From an uncultured beta proteobacterium (GTDB taxonomy: Bacteria > Pseudomonadota > Gammaproteobacteria > Burkholderiales > Burkholderiaceae_C), in assembly GCA_903876715.1 (NCBI GenBank), contig CAIRBF010000059.1, positions 1 through 37,888 on the forward strand: a stretch of DNA of 37,888 bases, read 5' to 3'. The notes beneath the pieces are model-generated. The model did no database searches. It saw nothing but the letters and a program-made list of their open reading frames with translations, and had not been told where the DNA came from. How positions within the stretch are numbered: position 1 is the first letter of the stretch; every line of letters begins with the position of its first letter. This document shows, one piece after another, positions 1-11,011 of the stretch. Made by a program: the position numbers and the translations under genes.

Positions 1-823
1 CACATCGATCCCCGCTTCCAAGATCTACAGTGACGCGGGCATCCCGCAGATTTCGCCATCGGCGACCAACCCGAAGTTCACGCGCAACGGCTACAAGACC
101 ACCTTCCGCGTCGTGGCCGATGACGTTCATCTGGGCGGCACCCTGGGCCGTTACGCGATTGACTCGCTCAAGGGCAAGAGCATTGCCGTGATCGACGACC
201 GCACCGCCTACGGACAGGGCGTGGCCGACGAGTTCGAGAAGGGCGTCAAGGCCAAGGGCGGCCGCATCGTCGGGCGCGAGTTCACGAACGACAAGGCCAC
301 GGACTTCACCGCCATCTTGACCAGCCTGAAGGCCAAGAACCCTGACGTGGTCTTTTTTGGCGGCATGGACGCCGTAGCCGGTCCGATGCTGCGCCAGATG
401 AAGCAACTCGGGATCAACGCCAAGTTCATGGGCGGCGACGGCATCTGCTCCGGCGAACTGCCCAAGCTGGCGGCTGGCACGATGGCTGACAGCCAGGTCT
501 ACTGCGCCGAGGCTGGTGGTGTTGAAGGCGCGGGCAAGAAGTCCATGGACGACTTCAATGCCGCTTTCAAGAAGAAGTTCAACGCCGATGTCCAGATCTA
601 CGCACCCTACGTGTATGACGCCGTCAACGTGATGGTGTCGGCGATGGTCAAGGCTGGATCGGCCGATCCGGCGAGGTACCTGCCCGTGCTGGCCAAGACC
701 GAAGGCTACAAGGGCGTGACCGGGACGATCGCCTTCGACGACAAGGGCGACATCAAGAACGGTGCACTGACCCTCTACACCTACAAGGGTGGCAAGCGCG
801 AAGAGTTGGCGGTGATCCGCTGA
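1..823 (+). CDS. Branched-chain amino-acid ABC transporter substrate-binding protein (5' truncated)
   Basis: This is the 3' part of a periplasmic type-1 binding protein of the LivJ/LivK family, which delivers branched-chain amino acids or similar ligands to a membrane ABC permease. The frame is open from base 2 to the TGA at 821-823, giving 273 visible residues. The signal peptide and first lobe start lie outside the window. Family features include the SIPASKIYSDAGIP stretch at the very start, the segment SPSATNPKF next to the ligand pocket, VVFFGGMDAV in the middle, and a C-terminal VTGTIAFDDKGD, all typical of LivK-like proteins. The next feature is a strong terminator, so this gene ends its transcription unit. 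Ligand specificity cannot be read from the sequence. Confidence 0.93.
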   Translation, partial: TSIPASKIYSDAGIPQISPSATNPKFTRNGYKTTFRVVADDVHLGGTLGRYAIDSLKGKSIAVIDDRTAYGQGVADEFEKGVKAKGGRIVGREFTNDKATDFTAILTSLKAKNPDVVFFGGMDAVAGPMLRQMKQLGINAKFMGGDGICSGELPKLAAGTMADSQVYCAEAGGVEGAGKKSMDDFNAAFKKKFNADVQIYAPYVYDAVNVMVSAMVKAGSADPARYLPVLAKTEGYKGVTGTIAFDDKGDIKNGALTLYTYKGGKREELAVIR

Positions 824-850
824 ATCCGCGGCGAGCCTTGACGCTCATAG

Positions 851-880
851 AGGCGCCCCGCTGGGGCGCCTTTTGTTTTC
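851..880 (+). terminator. Rho-independent terminator after the LivK-like gene
   Basis: A perfect stem AGGCGCCCC / GGGGCGCCT with a 3-nt loop GCT is followed directly by TTTTGTTTT. It lies 28 bases after the stop codon of the binding-protein gene and separates it from phaR. Confidence 0.9.
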
Positions 881-987
881 TCGTCCCGGGGCCGTCGGGC
901 AGGAAGCTCCTGCTCCGGCCGCGCAGCACCGGCGTAGGCCGCTCACGCTCCTAGAATCGTGCCCTTGGCCCCACCCGGAGACCCCGC

Positions 988-1575
988 ATGCCCCGATCTC
1001 GACGCGCCAATCCCGCGCCAGCGCCCGAAGAGCGGCCGGCGGGCCCGCGCGTGTTGAAGAAGTACCCCAACCGCCGCCTGTACGATACCCGAACCAGCAG
1101 TTACATCACGCTGGCCGAGGTCAAGCACATGGTGCTGGACGCGGAGCCTTTCGAGGTCCGCGACGCCAAGACCGGTGACGATCTGACGCGCAGCATCCTT
1201 CTGCAGATCATCCTCGAGGAGGAGACTGGTGGCGCGCCCATCTTCTCGAGCCAGATGCTGTCGCAGCTCATCCGTTTGTACGGGCACGCGATGCAGGGCG
1301 TCATGGGGGCCTACCTCGAGAAGAACCTGCAGACCTTTGTAGAACTGCAGGCCCGCATGATGGAGCCAGCCAAGAGCCTCTACGGTGCGCCCGCGGCCAG
1401 CGCCGAGGCCTGGACCCAGTGGCTGCAGGGGCAGAGCCCGGCCTTGATGCAGAACCTGATGGGCGTCTACGTCGACCAGTCCAAGCAGCTCTTCGCGCAA
1501 ATGCAGGAGCAGTTGCAGAAAAACTCGGCCGGCTTGTTCGGCGCCGTTCCCGGATTCCCGCCAAAGCATGATTGA
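988..1575 (+). CDS. phaR: Polyhydroxyalkanoate synthesis regulator PhaR
   Basis: PhaR is a DNA-binding repressor that senses PHA granules and controls phasin and PHA-synthesis genes in the cytoplasm. The protein has 195 aa. The N-terminal PHB/PHA accumulation regulator DNA-binding domain covers about residues 22-82, beginning [13 protein letters not shown] and including SYITL and the [10 protein letters not shown] stretch. It is followed by the PHB_acc repeat region around residues 85-130 ([14 protein letters not shown]). The tail is rich in Gln and Ala, as usual. An ATG at 988 sits behind a GGAG at about 977. The gene overlaps rimO by 8 bases, so the two are probably translationally coupled. 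PHA synthesis genes themselves are not in this window. Confidence 0.95.
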   Translation: MPRSRRANPAPAPEERPAGPRVLKKYPNRRLYDTRTSSYITLAEVKHMVLDAEPFEVRDAKTGDDLTRSILLQIILEEETGGAPIFSSQMLSQLIRLYGHAMQGVMGAYLEKNLQTFVELQARMMEPAKSLYGAPAASAEAWTQWLQGQSPALMQNLMGVYVDQSKQLFAQMQEQLQKNSAGLFGAVPGFPPKHD

Positions 1576-2977
1576 ATCCACTCAAGCAGCGCCGGGCGCC
1601 GCGCCGACCATCGGTTTTGTGTCGCTTGGTTGTCCCAAGGCGCTCACCGACTCGGAGCTCATCCTCACCCAGCTCAGTGCCGAGGGCTACGCCACCAGCA
1701 AGAGCTACACCGGGGCCGACCTGGTGATCGTCAACACTTGCGGCTTCATCGACGACGCGGTGCGCGAGAGCCTGGACACCATCGGCGAGGCGCTGGCGGC
1801 GAACGGTCGCGTCATCGTCACCGGCTGCCTGGGCGCCAAGAGTGGCGCTGACGGGGGCAACCTTGTGCGGCAGGCGCACCCCAAAGTGCTGGCCGTCACG
1901 GGGCCGCACGCGACACAGGAGGTGCTGGATGCTGTGCACCAGCACCTGCCCAAGCCGCACGACCCTTTCGTCGACCTTGTACCTGAGGCTCGCGAGCAGT
2001 TCCTGGGCGCGGCCGGCATCAAACTGACGCCGAGGCACTACGCCTACCTGAAGATCAGTGAGGGTTGCAACCACCGTTGCACCTTCTGCATCATTCCGTC
2101 GATGCGTGGCGATCTCGAGTCTCGCCCTGTGGGCGATGTGCTGAATGAGGCTCGCGCGCTGTTCGAGTCGGGCGTGAAGGAACTGCTGGTGATCAGTCAG
2201 GACACCAGCGCCTATGGTGTCGACCTGAAGTACCGCACCGGCTTCTGGGACGGCAAACCAGTAAAGACCCGGCTGACCGATTTGTGCGAGAAGCTCGGCG
2301 AACTTGCCGAGCCGCATGGGGCCTGGGTGCGCCTGCACTATGTCTACCCCTATCCTCACGTCGACGAGTTGCTGCCGCTGATGGGCGCAGGGCGCATCCT
2401 GCCCTACCTCGACGTTCCCTTCCAGCACGCCCACCCCGACGTGCTGCGGCGTATGAAGCGGCCCGCGAGTGGTGAGCGCAACCTGGAGCGCCTGGCACGC
2501 TGGCGAGAGGCATGCCCGCAGGTCGTCGTGCGCTCCACCTTCATCGCCGGGTTTCCCGGCGAGACGGACGCCGAGTTCGAGGCCCTGCTGGAGTTCGTGC
2601 GTGAGGCTGGCATCGATCGTGCCGGCTGCTTTGCCTATTCGCCTGTGGAGGGTGCGGCGGCCAACGAGCTGCCGGGCATGCTGCCCCGTGCGGTGCGCGA
2701 AGAGCGCCGCGCGCACTTCATGGCCGTGGCCGAGGCCGTGTCGACGCAGAGGCTACAGCGGCGCATCGGGAGCACGCTGCAGGTGCTGGTGGACCATGCA
2801 CCGGCGCTCGGACGGCGCGGCGGGCGTGGTCGGTCTTATGCCGACGCGCCCGAGATCGACGGCCAGGTCCGACTGCTGCCGCCCGCCAAGGCTTCGGTGA
2901 CGCTGAAGGTGGGCGATTTCGTGCGCGCGCGGGTGGTCGACACTGAGGGCCATGACCTCGTCGCGCAGCCGCTCTGA
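1568..2977 (+). CDS. rimO: Ribosomal protein S12 methylthiotransferase RimO
   Basis: RimO is a radical-SAM enzyme that adds a methylthio group to the conserved aspartate of ribosomal protein S12. The 469-aa protein shows the complete family layout. The N-terminal UPF0004 domain has three cluster cysteines (C22 in SLGCPKA, C58 in NTCGF, C87 in TGCLGA). The radical-SAM motif is CNHRCTFC (C167, C171, C174), and a C-terminal TRAM domain occupies about the last 65 residues. The SLGCPKA and [12 protein letters not shown] signatures point to RimO rather than the tRNA enzyme MiaB. The ATG at 1568 lies inside the end of phaR. A 28-nt N-terminal extension before the conserved core is unremarkable. Confidence 0.96.
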   Translation: MIESTQAAPGAAPTIGFVSLGCPKALTDSELILTQLSAEGYATSKSYTGADLVIVNTCGFIDDAVRESLDTIGEALAANGRVIVTGCLGAKSGADGGNLVRQAHPKVLAVTGPHATQEVLDAVHQHLPKPHDPFVDLVPEAREQFLGAAGIKLTPRHYAYLKISEGCNHRCTFCIIPSMRGDLESRPVGDVLNEARALFESGVKELLVISQDTSAYGVDLKYRTGFWDGKPVKTRLTDLCEKLGELAEPHGAWVRLHYVYPYPHVDELLPLMGAGRILPYLDVPFQHAHPDVLRRMKRPASGERNLERLARWREACPQVVVRSTFIAGFPGETDAEFEALLEFVREAGIDRAGCFAYSPVEGAAANELPGMLPRAVREERRAHFMAVAEAVSTQRLQRRIGSTLQVLVDHAPALGRRGGRGRSYADAPEIDGQVRLLPPAKASVTLKVGDFVRARVVDTEGHDLVAQPL

Positions 2978-3009
2978 CGCCCCCGATCCAGACCCGCAAG
3001 AGGGCTGAC

Positions 3010-4218
3010 ATGAACCGTCCCGACAAGAGGCCCGGCGCAGGCGAGACCGCGCTGGATGCAGCGACGCTGCAGATTCATCATCCCTACGAGCCGCCACCCG
3101 GCTTTGCCGCCGTCGTGCCGGCGGTGCACAAGGCGTCGACGGTGCTGTTCCGCAATGCGGCCGCGCTGAGGGCGCGTTCGTGGAAGGCACGCGACGGGTA
3201 TTCATACGGCCTGCTGGGCACGCCGACAACCTACACCCTGGAGGAGCGCATCGCTACCCTGGAGGGCGGCAAGCACTGTGCGCTCACCCCCAGCGGCCTG
3301 AGCGCGATCTCGCTCGTGAACCTGGCCTTGCTACAGGCCGGTGACGAGGTCCTGCTCCCCGACAATGTCTACGGACCATCGCGTGACCAGGCGCAGAAGC
3401 TGCTGGCCGGCTTCGGCATCAGCCACGCGCTGTACGACCCGCTGCAGCCACAGACCCTGCGCACGGCGCTTTCGCCGCGCACACGCTTGGTCTGGATCGA
3501 GCCACCGGGCTCAGTGACGATGGAGTTTCCGGACATCCGGGCACTGGTCGAGGCGGCACACTCGGCGGGTACGCTCTGCGCGCTGGACAACACCTGGGGA
3601 GCCGGGGTGGCCTTCGCGCCCTTCGAGCTGGGCGTGGACGTCTCGATTCATGCCCTGACCAAGTACCCGTCGGGGGGCGGCGATGTCCTGATGGGCGCGG
3701 TAGTCACGCGGGACGCGTCGTTGGGCGAACGCATCCTGCACGTCCACTCGATGCTGGGTCTGGGCGTGGCGGCGAACGACTGTGAAATCGTGCTGCGCTC
3801 GCTACCGACGATGCGTATGCGTTACGAGGCGCATGACCGCGCAGCGCGCGACCTCGCCACCTGGCTGACAACCCACCCCGCAGTGCGGCACGTGCTGCAT
3901 CCGGCCTTGCCGGGTGCCCCGGGGCACGAGAACTGGCGCAGCCACTGCAGCGCGGCGGCGGGCTTGTTTTCGTTGCAGTTCGACCTGCAGTTCGGGCACG
4001 CTGAGGTGGACCGTTTCGTTGATGCGCTGCAGCTGTTCGGTCTAGGCGTTTCCTGGGGCGGGCCCATGAGCCTGGCTGTCCCCTATGACCTGACAGCAAT
4101 GCGTGGACCCAAAGCGGCATTACAAGGGCCGTTGGTGCGTCTTTCCATCGGGCTGGAGGCTGTGGACGACCTGCGCGCCGATCTCGCACAAGCATTGAGC
4201 GCTGCTTTTGGGTCTTGA
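3010..4218 (+). CDS. metC: Cystathionine beta-lyase (PLP-dependent, Cys/Met metabolism family)
   Basis: The predicted reaction is cleavage of cystathionine to homocysteine, pyruvate and ammonia in methionine synthesis. The 402-aa protein is a fold-type I PLP enzyme of the Cys/Met metabolism family. The PLP-binding lysine is K218 in HALTKYPSGGGDV. The cofactor-ring Asp is D193 in ALDNTWGAG, and the YSYGLLGTPTTYTLE and TPSGLSAI segments are typical of MetC-type members. It follows rimO after 32 bases on the same strand and converges on smpB with only 15 bases between the stops. Related cystathionine gamma-synthases and lyases share this fold. The YGLLGTPT and WGGPMSL segments favour the beta-lyase assignment, but substrate choice remains an inference. 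Confidence 0.88.
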   Translation: MNRPDKRPGAGETALDAATLQIHHPYEPPPGFAAVVPAVHKASTVLFRNAAALRARSWKARDGYSYGLLGTPTTYTLEERIATLEGGKHCALTPSGLSAISLVNLALLQAGDEVLLPDNVYGPSRDQAQKLLAGFGISHALYDPLQPQTLRTALSPRTRLVWIEPPGSVTMEFPDIRALVEAAHSAGTLCALDNTWGAGVAFAPFELGVDVSIHALTKYPSGGGDVLMGAVVTRDASLGERILHVHSMLGLGVAANDCEIVLRSLPTMRMRYEAHDRAARDLATWLTTHPAVRHVLHPALPGAPGHENWRSHCSAAAGLFSLQFDLQFGHAEVDRFVDALQLFGLGVSWGGPMSLAVPYDLTAMRGPKAALQGPLVRLSIGLEAVDDLRADLAQALSAAFGS

Positions 4219-4233
4219 AGGATTCGACGAGCC

Positions 4234-4710
4234 TCAGCCCGCCGCCGGCGACGACACCTTGTGGCGCATCAGGCGTTGCTTTTCGCGATCCCAGTCGCGC
4301 TGCTTCTCGGTCTCCCGCTTGTCGTGTTGGGCCTTGCCCTTGGCCAGTGCGATCTCGGCCTTCACGCGCCCGCCCTTGTAATGCAGGTTCAGAGGCACCA
4401 GCGTGTGGCCCTTCTGCTCGACCTTGCCGATCAGGCGCCGTATCTGGTCCTTGTGCATCAGCAGCTTGCGGCTGCGATCGGCTTGCGGGTTGACGTGCGT
4501 CGAGGCCTCGCGCAGCGCGTTGACGCGGCAACCGATCAGGAAAAGCTCGCCGTCGCGGATGAGCACATAGCCGTCGGTCAGTTGCACCTGGCCGGCTCGA
4601 ATGGCCTTGACCTCCCAGCCCTCAAGAACGATGCCGGCCTCGAAGGTCTCGTCGATGTGGTACTCGAAACGCGCGCGGCGGTTTTCGGCAATGTGGGAAG
4701 TGGTGGCCAT
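4234..4710 (-). CDS. smpB: SsrA-binding protein SmpB
   Basis: SmpB binds tmRNA and brings it to stalled ribosomes for trans-translation. From the ATG at 4710 the product is 158 aa, the usual size. Family features are [11 protein letters not shown] near the N-terminus, [13 protein letters not shown], the segment [13 protein letters not shown] (family form HxPxxxxRxRKLL), and the basic C-terminal tail [16 protein letters not shown] that enters the decoding centre. The frame stays open upstream for 18 codons, but [13 protein letters not shown] matches the conserved start. The gene is transcribed away from ratA, with 40 bases between the start codons, an arrangement widespread in proteobacteria. 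tmRNA (ssrA) itself is not in the window. Confidence 0.97.
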   Translation of the reverse strand: MATTSHIAENRRARFEYHIDETFEAGIVLEGWEVKAIRAGQVQLTDGYVLIRDGELFLIGCRVNALREASTHVNPQADRSRKLLMHKDQIRRLIGKVEQKGHTLVPLNLHYKGGRVKAEIALAKGKAQHDKRETEKQRDWDREKQRLMRHKVSSPAAG

Positions 4711-4733
4711 CGAACCCCGGGGAACCCGGTCTC

Positions 4734-4751
4734 TACAATCGCAGCATTGTA
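4734..4751. promoter_or_regulatory. Candidate back-to-back -10 elements between smpB and ratA
   Basis: The hexamer TACAAT occurs on the + strand at 4734-4739 and on the - strand at 4751-4746, forming an inverted repeat with a 6-bp spacer. Each is a good sigma-70 -10 match for one of the two divergent genes. No convincing -35 box was found on either strand, and the + strand element would give an almost leaderless ratA mRNA, so this remains a suggestion. Confidence 0.3.
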
Positions 4752-5203
4752 TGAAGCACGTCAAGCGGTCCGTTCTGCTGTGGTACTCGCCGCGGGAGAT
4801 GTACGACCTCGTGACGGCCGTCGAGAGCTACCCTCGCTTCCTGCCCTGGTGTGACCGTGCCGAAGTGCTCGAGCGCACTGCGGATGGCCTGACGGCGCGC
4901 CTGGGCCTGGCCTACGCGGGCGTGCGTCACGCGTTCACGACGCGCAACAAACACAAGCCGGGTGAGGAGGTGCTCGTTCGTCTGGTCGACGGGCCGTTCT
5001 CTGTACTCGACGGCATCTGGTCATTCCGCCCGATCGGCACCCCGGGCGCTGACAAATCCGCCTGCAAGGTGGACTTGGACCTGCGCTATGCGTTCTCCAG
5101 CAAGGCACTGGAGTTGGTCGTCAGCCCTGTGTTCGACCGCGTGGCCAACACGCTGGTGGACTGCTTCGTCGAGCGCGCAGAGCAGGTATACGGCGCCCGA
5201 TGA
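4751..5203 (+). CDS. ratA: RatA-family START-like / ubiquinone-binding protein (Coq10 family)
   Basis: This is a 150-aa polyketide cyclase/START-like protein of the RatA (PasT, YfjG) family. Family members include mitochondrial Coq10, which binds ubiquinone. In E. coli RatA was described as inhibiting 70S assembly and PasT as a stress-tolerance factor. The sequence shows the conserved start [29 protein letters not shown], and the C-terminal [19 protein letters not shown] helix. The ATG at 4751 was chosen because it matches the family start; the frame runs open upstream without homology. The stop overlaps the next gene's ATG (ATGA), so RatA and the RnfH-family protein are coupled, as in many proteobacteria. 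The toxin label is inherited naming; the true role here may be quinone-related. Confidence 0.9.
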   Translation: MKHVKRSVLLWYSPREMYDLVTAVESYPRFLPWCDRAEVLERTADGLTARLGLAYAGVRHAFTTRNKHKPGEEVLVRLVDGPFSVLDGIWSFRPIGTPGADKSACKVDLDLRYAFSSKALELVVSPVFDRVANTLVDCFVERAEQVYGAR

Positions 5204-5505
5204 TACGCGTCGAGATCGCCTACAGCCCGACGCCGAGAGAGGTCGATGTCGTCGAACTGTCCCTGCCCCCCGGATCCACGCTCCAGCAGGCGCTGCGGGC
5301 CAGCGGCTTGCTGGAGCGTCACGGGCTCGCTTCGGAGCATGATCTGGTAGGCATCTGGGGCCGTCGCCAGCCGGGGCACACGCTGTTGCGTGACCGCGAT
5401 CGCGTGGAAATCTACCGGCCGTTGCGCTGCGACCCCAAGGAGGCACGGCGCCAGCGCTACCGAGAGCGGCCGCCACTGCGCAAGTTGGCGTCCACGCGTG
5501 CCTGA
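5200..5505 (+). CDS. RnfH family protein (ubiquitin-like fold, UPF0125)
   Basis: This is a 101-aa protein of the RnfH/YfjF family, a beta-grasp (ubiquitin-like) fold of unclear biochemical function. It starts with [13 protein letters not shown]. It has a central [17 protein letters not shown] and the family end [23 protein letters not shown]. The ATG overlaps the stop of ratA by four bases, which supports co-translation; RatA-RnfH pairs are a recurrent arrangement. The historic name comes from rnf clusters in Rhodobacter, but no rnf genes are present here. The C-terminal 20 residues are basic and poorly conserved. Confidence 0.88.
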   Translation: MIRVEIAYSPTPREVDVVELSLPPGSTLQQALRASGLLERHGLASEHDLVGIWGRRQPGHTLLRDRDRVEIYRPLRCDPKEARRQRYRERPPLRKLASTRA

Positions 5506-8332
<2,827 letters not shown>

Positions 8333-8336
<4 letters not shown>

Positions 8337-9940
8337 ACCACGACAAGATCCTGATCCTCGACTTCGGCTCACAGGTCACGCAGCTGATCGCGCGTCGCGT
8401 GCGCGAGGCACACGTCTATTGCGAGATCCATCCGAACGACGTCTCGGATGCCTTCGTCCGTGAGTTCGCGCCGAAGGGGATCATCCTCTCGGGCAGCCAC
8501 GCCAGCACCTACGAGGACCACCAGCTGCGCGCGCCGCAGGCGGTGTGGGAGCTGGGCGTGCCAGTGCTCGGCATCTGCTACGGTATGCAGACGATGGCTG
8601 TGCAGCTCGGTGGCAACGTCGAGTGGAGCGACCGGCGCGAGTTCGGCTACGCCGAGGTGCGCGCGCGCGGGCACACGCGGTTGTTCGACAGCATCGAGGA
8701 CTTCCGCACGTCCGAAGGCCACGGCATGCTGAAAGTGTGGATGAGCCACGGCGACAAAGTCACCGTGCTGCCGTCCGGCTTCAAGCTGATGGCAAGCACA
8801 CCCAGCTGCCCTATCGCCGGCATGGCCGATGAGGCGCGCGGCTACTACGCGGTGCAGTTCCACCCCGAGGTCACGCACACGGTGCAGGGCAGGGCGATGC
8901 TCGAGCGCTTCGTGCTCGGCATCTGCGACGCCCGGCCCGACTGGGTGATGCGCGACCACATCGCTGAGGCCGTGGCGGCTATCCGCGCCCAGGTTGGCGA
9001 CGAGGAGGTCATCCTCGGGCTGTCTGGCGGCGTGGATTCCAGCGTCGCCGCGGCGCTGATCCACCGCGCCATCGGCGAGCAGCTCACCTGCGTCTTCGTC
9101 GATCACGGCCTGCTGCGCCTGGACGAAGGCGACATGGTGATGGAAATGTTTGCGGGCCGTCTGCACGCGCACGTTGTGCGCGTCGACGCCAGCGAGCTGT
9201 TCATGCGCGAGCTCACCGGCGTGGCCGACCCCGAGGCCAAGCGCAAGATCATCGGCCGCTTGTTCGTGGAAGTGTTCAAGGCCGAGGCCGCGAAGCTGAA
9301 GGCCGGCGGCGCGGGCCACCTGGGCGTGACCTTTCTCGCCCAGGGCACGATCTATCCTGATGTCATCGAATCCGGCGGCGCCAAGACGAAGAAGGCGACA
9401 ACGATCAAGAGCCATCACAACGTCGGCGGCCTGCCCGAACAACTGGGGCTGAAGCTGCTGGAGCCGCTGCGCGACCTCTTCAAGGACGAGGTGCGCGAGC
9501 TCGGCGTCGCGCTCGGCCTGCCGCCCGAAATGGTCTACCGCCACCCCTTCCCCGGCCCCGGGCTGGGCGTGCGCATCCTGGGTGCGGTCAAGAAGGAATA
9601 CGCCGACCTGCTGCGCCGTGCCGACGCCATCTTCATCGACGAGCTGCGCCGCACCATCGACCCCGTGACGGGCAAGAGCTGGTACGACCTGACCAGCCAG
9701 GCCTTTGCCGTGTTCCTGCCGGTCAAGAGCGTGGGCGTGATGGGCGACGGCCGCACCTACGACCACGTGGTCGCCCTGCGCGCCGTCCAGACCAGCGACT
9801 TCATGACCGCCGACTGGGCGGAGCTGCCCTACGCGTTATTGAAGAAGGTGTCGAGCCGCATCATCAACGAGGTTCGTGGGATCAACCGGGTGGTGTACGA
9901 CGTGAGCTCGAAGCCGCCGGCGACGATTGAGTGGGAATGA
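8333..9940 (+). CDS. guaA: GMP synthase (glutamine-hydrolysing)
   Basis: GuaA converts XMP to GMP using ATP and glutamine ammonia. The 535-aa protein has all domains in order. The class I glutamine amidotransferase carries the triad Cys C82 (GICYGMQ), H177 and E179 (QFHPEV). The ATP-pyrophosphatase has the P-loop SGGVDSS at 231-237, followed by the C-terminal dimerisation domain ending in the family signature [17 protein letters not shown]. The ATG at 8333 overlaps the MFS stop by four bases. The open frame continues upstream to 8159 only through the MFS gene and is not used. This completes the guaB-MFS-guaA unit. Confidence 0.98.
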
Positions 9941-10132
9941 TTCGACGTCTTTCGGGGACTATCGAAGACGGGGCGGCGGCGTCAGGGGGAACGGGGCTTG
10001 GGGGAGGGAATCGGGGGGTGATTGGGGCGGGCCGAGGCGAAGGGGTGGGGTTGGCCTGCTGGCGTCACGGTCCGGGGCTGGCGCGACGGCAGCTATGCAG
10101 CGATTGCAGTCGCTAGCACAGCGCTGGCGGGT

Positions 10133-10221
10133 GCCCGCTCTCGACCCGAAGGAGCCGGTCGCCTCTACAAATAGCGGTCACTCACGCGCAGCGCCCGCTC
10201 TACGTCCCGCAGGGACCGGTC
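10133..10221. repeat. Pair of degenerate direct repeats, 60-bp spacing
   Basis: Copy 1 (10133-10160) and copy 2 (10193-10221) both begin GCCCGCTCT and end CCGGTC. By eye 24 of 29 aligned positions match, with one single-base gap. Between them lies AAATAGCGGTCACTC, which resembles ends of the second degenerate repeat block at 10807-10923. Confidence 0.5.
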
Positions 10222-10339
10222 ACAGGTGTGGGCAAGTAGCGTTCTCGCTTGGCCAGCCGACAATGCGGACCGCGCCGAGGCGATCCGCCGCCCTCACTTC
10301 CGGCCAGCACGATCGGCCCCCACCCCCTAAGCCCGAAGA

Positions 10340-10379
10340 ACTCGCCTTGCGTGGCGAGTCTCAAACCTGCACGCAAGGC
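10340..10379 (+). promoter_or_regulatory. Nested inverted repeats upstream of the gene at 10406 (possible RNA switch or operator)
   Basis: A hairpin ACTCGCC / GGCGAGT (10340-10346 and 10353-10359) has the loop TTGCGT. A second, mutually exclusive perfect 10-bp inverted repeat, GCCTTGCGTG (10344-10353) and CACGCAAGGC (10370-10379), uses that loop and part of the first stem. The loop could also pair with ACGCAA at 10371-10376 as a pseudoknot. The element ends 26 bases before the ATG at 10406. Whether it acts as RNA or as a protein-binding site is unknown. Confidence 0.4.
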
Positions 10380-10405
10380 CTTGGCCCCACACGCCCGAGA
10401 TCCAT

Positions 10406-10732
10406 ATGAACCTGAAGCTGCCCATCACTGTCGTCGATGAACTCGCCGATCACGAGATCCGAGCCGTTGGCGAGCTCGACCTTGCCAGCGGCGACATCAG
10501 GATCGTGCGCTACGAGGATTACGACATCGCCACCCAAGGCCTACCAGCGCGTCACAAGGACTACGAATTCACCGTTGGCGTTCTCTCCAGCGGCGGCCGC
10601 GACGTCGAGTTCGGCGTGCGCGTGGACCGCACGTCCGGCCAGTACAGCGTGACCCCGGACGAGCTGCTCGAGATCAAGGGTCGCGCGGCCAAGTTGTTCT
10701 CGCAGCCGCCAGGCGGGGCGATGATGCACTGA
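10406..10732 (+). CDS. Unknown protein, 108 aa
   Basis: I do not recognise this family. The frame starts at an ATG at 10406 with only a weak purine-rich stretch (CGAGA) before it, and ends at 10732. The product is acidic and soluble-looking, with no signal peptide, no membrane segment and no cysteines. It reads like a small beta-rich domain (alternating DIRIVRYEDYD, EFGVRVDRTSGQYSV) followed by a helix (DELLEIKGRAAKLF) and a Gly/Met tail. Codon use, with mostly G or C in third position, matches the neighbours, which supports it being real. It stands alone between repeat-bearing non-coding stretches, with nested inverted repeats just upstream. Confidence 0.6.
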   Translation: MNLKLPITVVDELADHEIRAVGELDLASGDIRIVRYEDYDIATQGLPARHKDYEFTVGVLSSGGRDVEFGVRVDRTSGQYSVTPDELLEIKGRAAKLFSQPPGGAMMH

Positions 10733-10806
10733 AGGACGGTGAGCACGGCGGTGCGCTGATGGCCAGTCCGCACGAGCGTGCGCGGGCTTCGTGTGGAGGC
10801 GCCCAG

Positions 10807-10923
10807 TGACTGTTACTGGCCGGGAGCGGTCATCTCAGGCTGTATATCCGAATGACCGAGATCTGTCCTGAGCAGACATTGGGCGTGTTCTGGGCCATGC
10901 CTACATTGGGTCGATTGCGGTCC
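10807..10923. repeat. Cluster of degenerate imperfect palindromic units
   Basis: Three units of roughly 20-31 bp share ends related to AATGACCG and CGGTCATT: TGACTG...GCGGTCAT at 10807-10832, AATGACCG...CAGACATT at 10851-10880, and ACATTGGG...GCGGTC at 10903-10922. They resemble eroded copies of a dispersed intergenic repeat. They lie in the 279-bp gap between the unknown gene and the end of the first SF1 helicase. Confidence 0.35.
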
Positions 10924-11011
10924 GTCGCGGGTAGCGGCTCGACGCCCGGTCACTGGCGGTAAGTTGTCGTCGTCGTTGGCGCTGGCGAAGGTGCGTCCGA
11001 TTGAGAAGCGA

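Larger units (their letters stand above)
9941..10405. other. Non-coding stretch between guaA and the unknown gene
   Basis: No gene is supported here; the overlapping frames are short, in conflict with each other and lack any recognisable family. The stretch holds an imperfect inverted repeat just after guaA (9946-9970, no T-tract), a G-rich run near 9971-10050, two 28-29 bp direct repeats 60 bp apart (10133-10221), and nested inverted repeats near the 3' end (10340-10379) listed separately. Confidence 0.6.

Noticed and set aside
4751-5505. RatA plus RnfH-family protein as a toxin-antitoxin system
   Set aside because: The pair is conserved in core genomes, RatA is a Coq10-like START protein, and the toxin-antitoxin idea is weakly supported. 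I treat it as housekeeping.
9946-9970. Inverted repeat CGTCTTTCG / CGAAGACG after guaA as a terminator
   Set aside because: The stem has a bulge, the loop is 8 bases and no T-tract follows; G-rich sequence comes next.
9927-10409. Open frame of 160 codons overlapping the end of guaA
   Set aside because: Very Gly/Arg/Pro-rich, overlaps guaA, runs through direct repeats and has no ribosome binding site or known family.
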